NCBI GenBank assembly: GCA_028866445.1
Contig: JAGWIE010000116.1
Location: 1-5,429, forward strand
Length of the DNA stretch: 5,429 nucleotides
Direction: 5' to 3'
From: Rhodospirillales bacterium
GTDB lineage: Bacteria > Pseudomonadota > Alphaproteobacteria > Acetobacterales > Acetobacteraceae
Shown here: piece by piece, positions 5,183-5,429 of the stretch
Layout: the number at the start of each line of letters is the position of its first letter
How positions within the stretch are numbered: position 1 is the first letter of the stretch
Program-made: the position numbers and the translations under genes
The notes under the pieces: model-generated
Databases searched by the model: none
Seen by the model: the letters and a program-made list of their open reading frames with translations, nothing else
What the model was told of the DNA's origin: nothing

Positions 5183-5210
5183 GCGGCGGCAATTCCGCCG
5201 CCGCATTTCT
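5183..5210 (+). terminator. Probable intrinsic terminator after the cytochrome gene
   Basis: GCGGCGG (5183-5189) pairs with CCGCCGC (5195-5201) over the loop CAATT, 15 nt after the stop codon. A short, interrupted T-tract (TTTCT, 5206-5210) follows. The stem is strong but the tail is weak, so termination may be incomplete. Confidence 0.65.
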
Positions 5211-5213
5211 CTG

Positions 5214-5302
5214 CTTCTGGCTGGTTTCGTGCTTCGGGTGTAGCCTTCTTTGGCTGCATCGTCGGAAGTCGCAAGAATATCAAGGAAACCAAGCCAGAGG
5301 AG
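5214..5302 (+). promoter_or_regulatory. Long inverted repeat covering the dehydrogenase ribosome binding site
   Basis: Arm 5214-5228 pairs with 5285-5300 through 15 base pairs, one of them T-G, with only A5291 bulged. The 3' arm contains most of AGAGGAG (5296-5302), the ribosome binding site of the gene starting at 5309. Inside, 5229-5235 can pair with 5265-5272 (one T-G pair, T5269 bulged). GTAGCC (5240-5245) pairs with GGCTGC (5252-5257) around TTCTTT. If transcribed from upstream, this RNA would hide the initiation site. I recognise no known riboswitch class. Confidence 0.5.
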
Positions 5303-5308
5303 TTTCAT

Positions 5309-5429
5309 TTGCCTGATACGCAACAAGCCTCCGCCCAGTTCGGCAATCTGTCTTATGTCTCGCCCTCGCCGGAAAGCCCCTGGGGCACCTATCTGGCCCA
5401 GGTAGACCGCGTTTTACCCTACATGGGCG
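5309..5429 (+). CDS. Glu/Leu/Phe/Val dehydrogenase family protein, probably glutamate dehydrogenase (5' part only)
   Basis: Only the first 40 codons are in the window; the frame is open to the edge. The translation FGNLSYVSPSPESPWGTYLA, continuing QVDRVLPYMG, matches the N-terminus of proteobacterial glutamate dehydrogenases. There PWGTYLxQVDRVxPYLG precedes the substrate-binding domain. Such enzymes convert glutamate to 2-oxoglutarate and ammonia with NAD(P). Coenzyme preference and catalytic residues lie beyond the window. The start is TTG, chosen because AGAGGAG (5296-5302) lies 6 nt upstream and no ATG or GTG is suitably placed in frame. The ribosome binding site lies in a long inverted repeat. 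The family call is fairly safe; the exact substrate is inference. Confidence 0.72.
   Translation, partial: MPDTQQASAQFGNLSYVSPSPESPWGTYLAQVDRVLPYMG

Noticed and set aside
4800..5192. 130-codon minus-strand open frame
   Set aside because: It is antisense to the cytochrome c gene with its clear signal peptide and CxxCH motif; such frames are common opposite GC-rich genes.
1..5429. CRISPR array, insertion sequence, toxin-antitoxin pair, tRNA or phage remnants
   Set aside because: Looked for on both strands; there are no regularly spaced repeats, transposase motifs, cloverleaf sequences or attachment-site duplications.

Overview
The window reads as ordinary chromosomal DNA of an alphaproteobacterium, most likely of the family Acetobacteraceae (Acidocella/Acidiphilium-like). 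The bL35 C-terminus ending in QWAPYGL, the bL20 sequence, the class I-beta aspartate aminotransferase and the GC-rich codon use all fit, but the genus is an inference from remembered family sequences. No tRNA, rRNA, CRISPR array, insertion sequence or phage gene is visible.

Layout: (a) 1-656, the ribosomal pair rpmI-rplT (bL35, bL20) on +, closed by a very strong intrinsic terminator. (b) 653-1555, an EcsC-family protein on + whose apparent start codon lies inside that terminator stem. It meets tail to tail with (c) an FKBP-type peptidyl-prolyl isomerase on - (1548-1913). (d) 1966-2349, a small secreted protein of unknown function on -, followed by its own terminator. (e) 2475-3677, an aspartate/aromatic-type aminotransferase on +, preceded by a structured leader. 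It converges on (f) a cold-shock protein on - (3784-3993), with a near-perfect bidirectional terminator between them. (g) 3994-4280, a 287-bp divergent intergenic region with several dyads. (h) 4281-5168, an NsrR-type [Fe-S] nitric-oxide sensor followed after 36 nt by an exported monohaem cytochrome c, with a terminator behind it. (i) from 5309, the first 40 codons of a Glu/Leu/Phe/Val-type (probably glutamate) dehydrogenase, with a long inverted repeat that includes its ribosome binding site.

Functionally this is a set of small housekeeping units: ribosome assembly, protein folding, amino-nitrogen metabolism (transaminase and glutamate dehydrogenase), cold/RNA-chaperone function and a possible nitrosative-stress/electron-transfer pair. 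I see no clear case for a whole new system. The points most worth a second look are regulatory: the dyad over the dehydrogenase ribosome binding site, the nsrR-cytochrome pairing with a candidate operator, the aminotransferase leader with an ATGA-overlapping upstream reading frame, and the EcsC start buried in a terminator.
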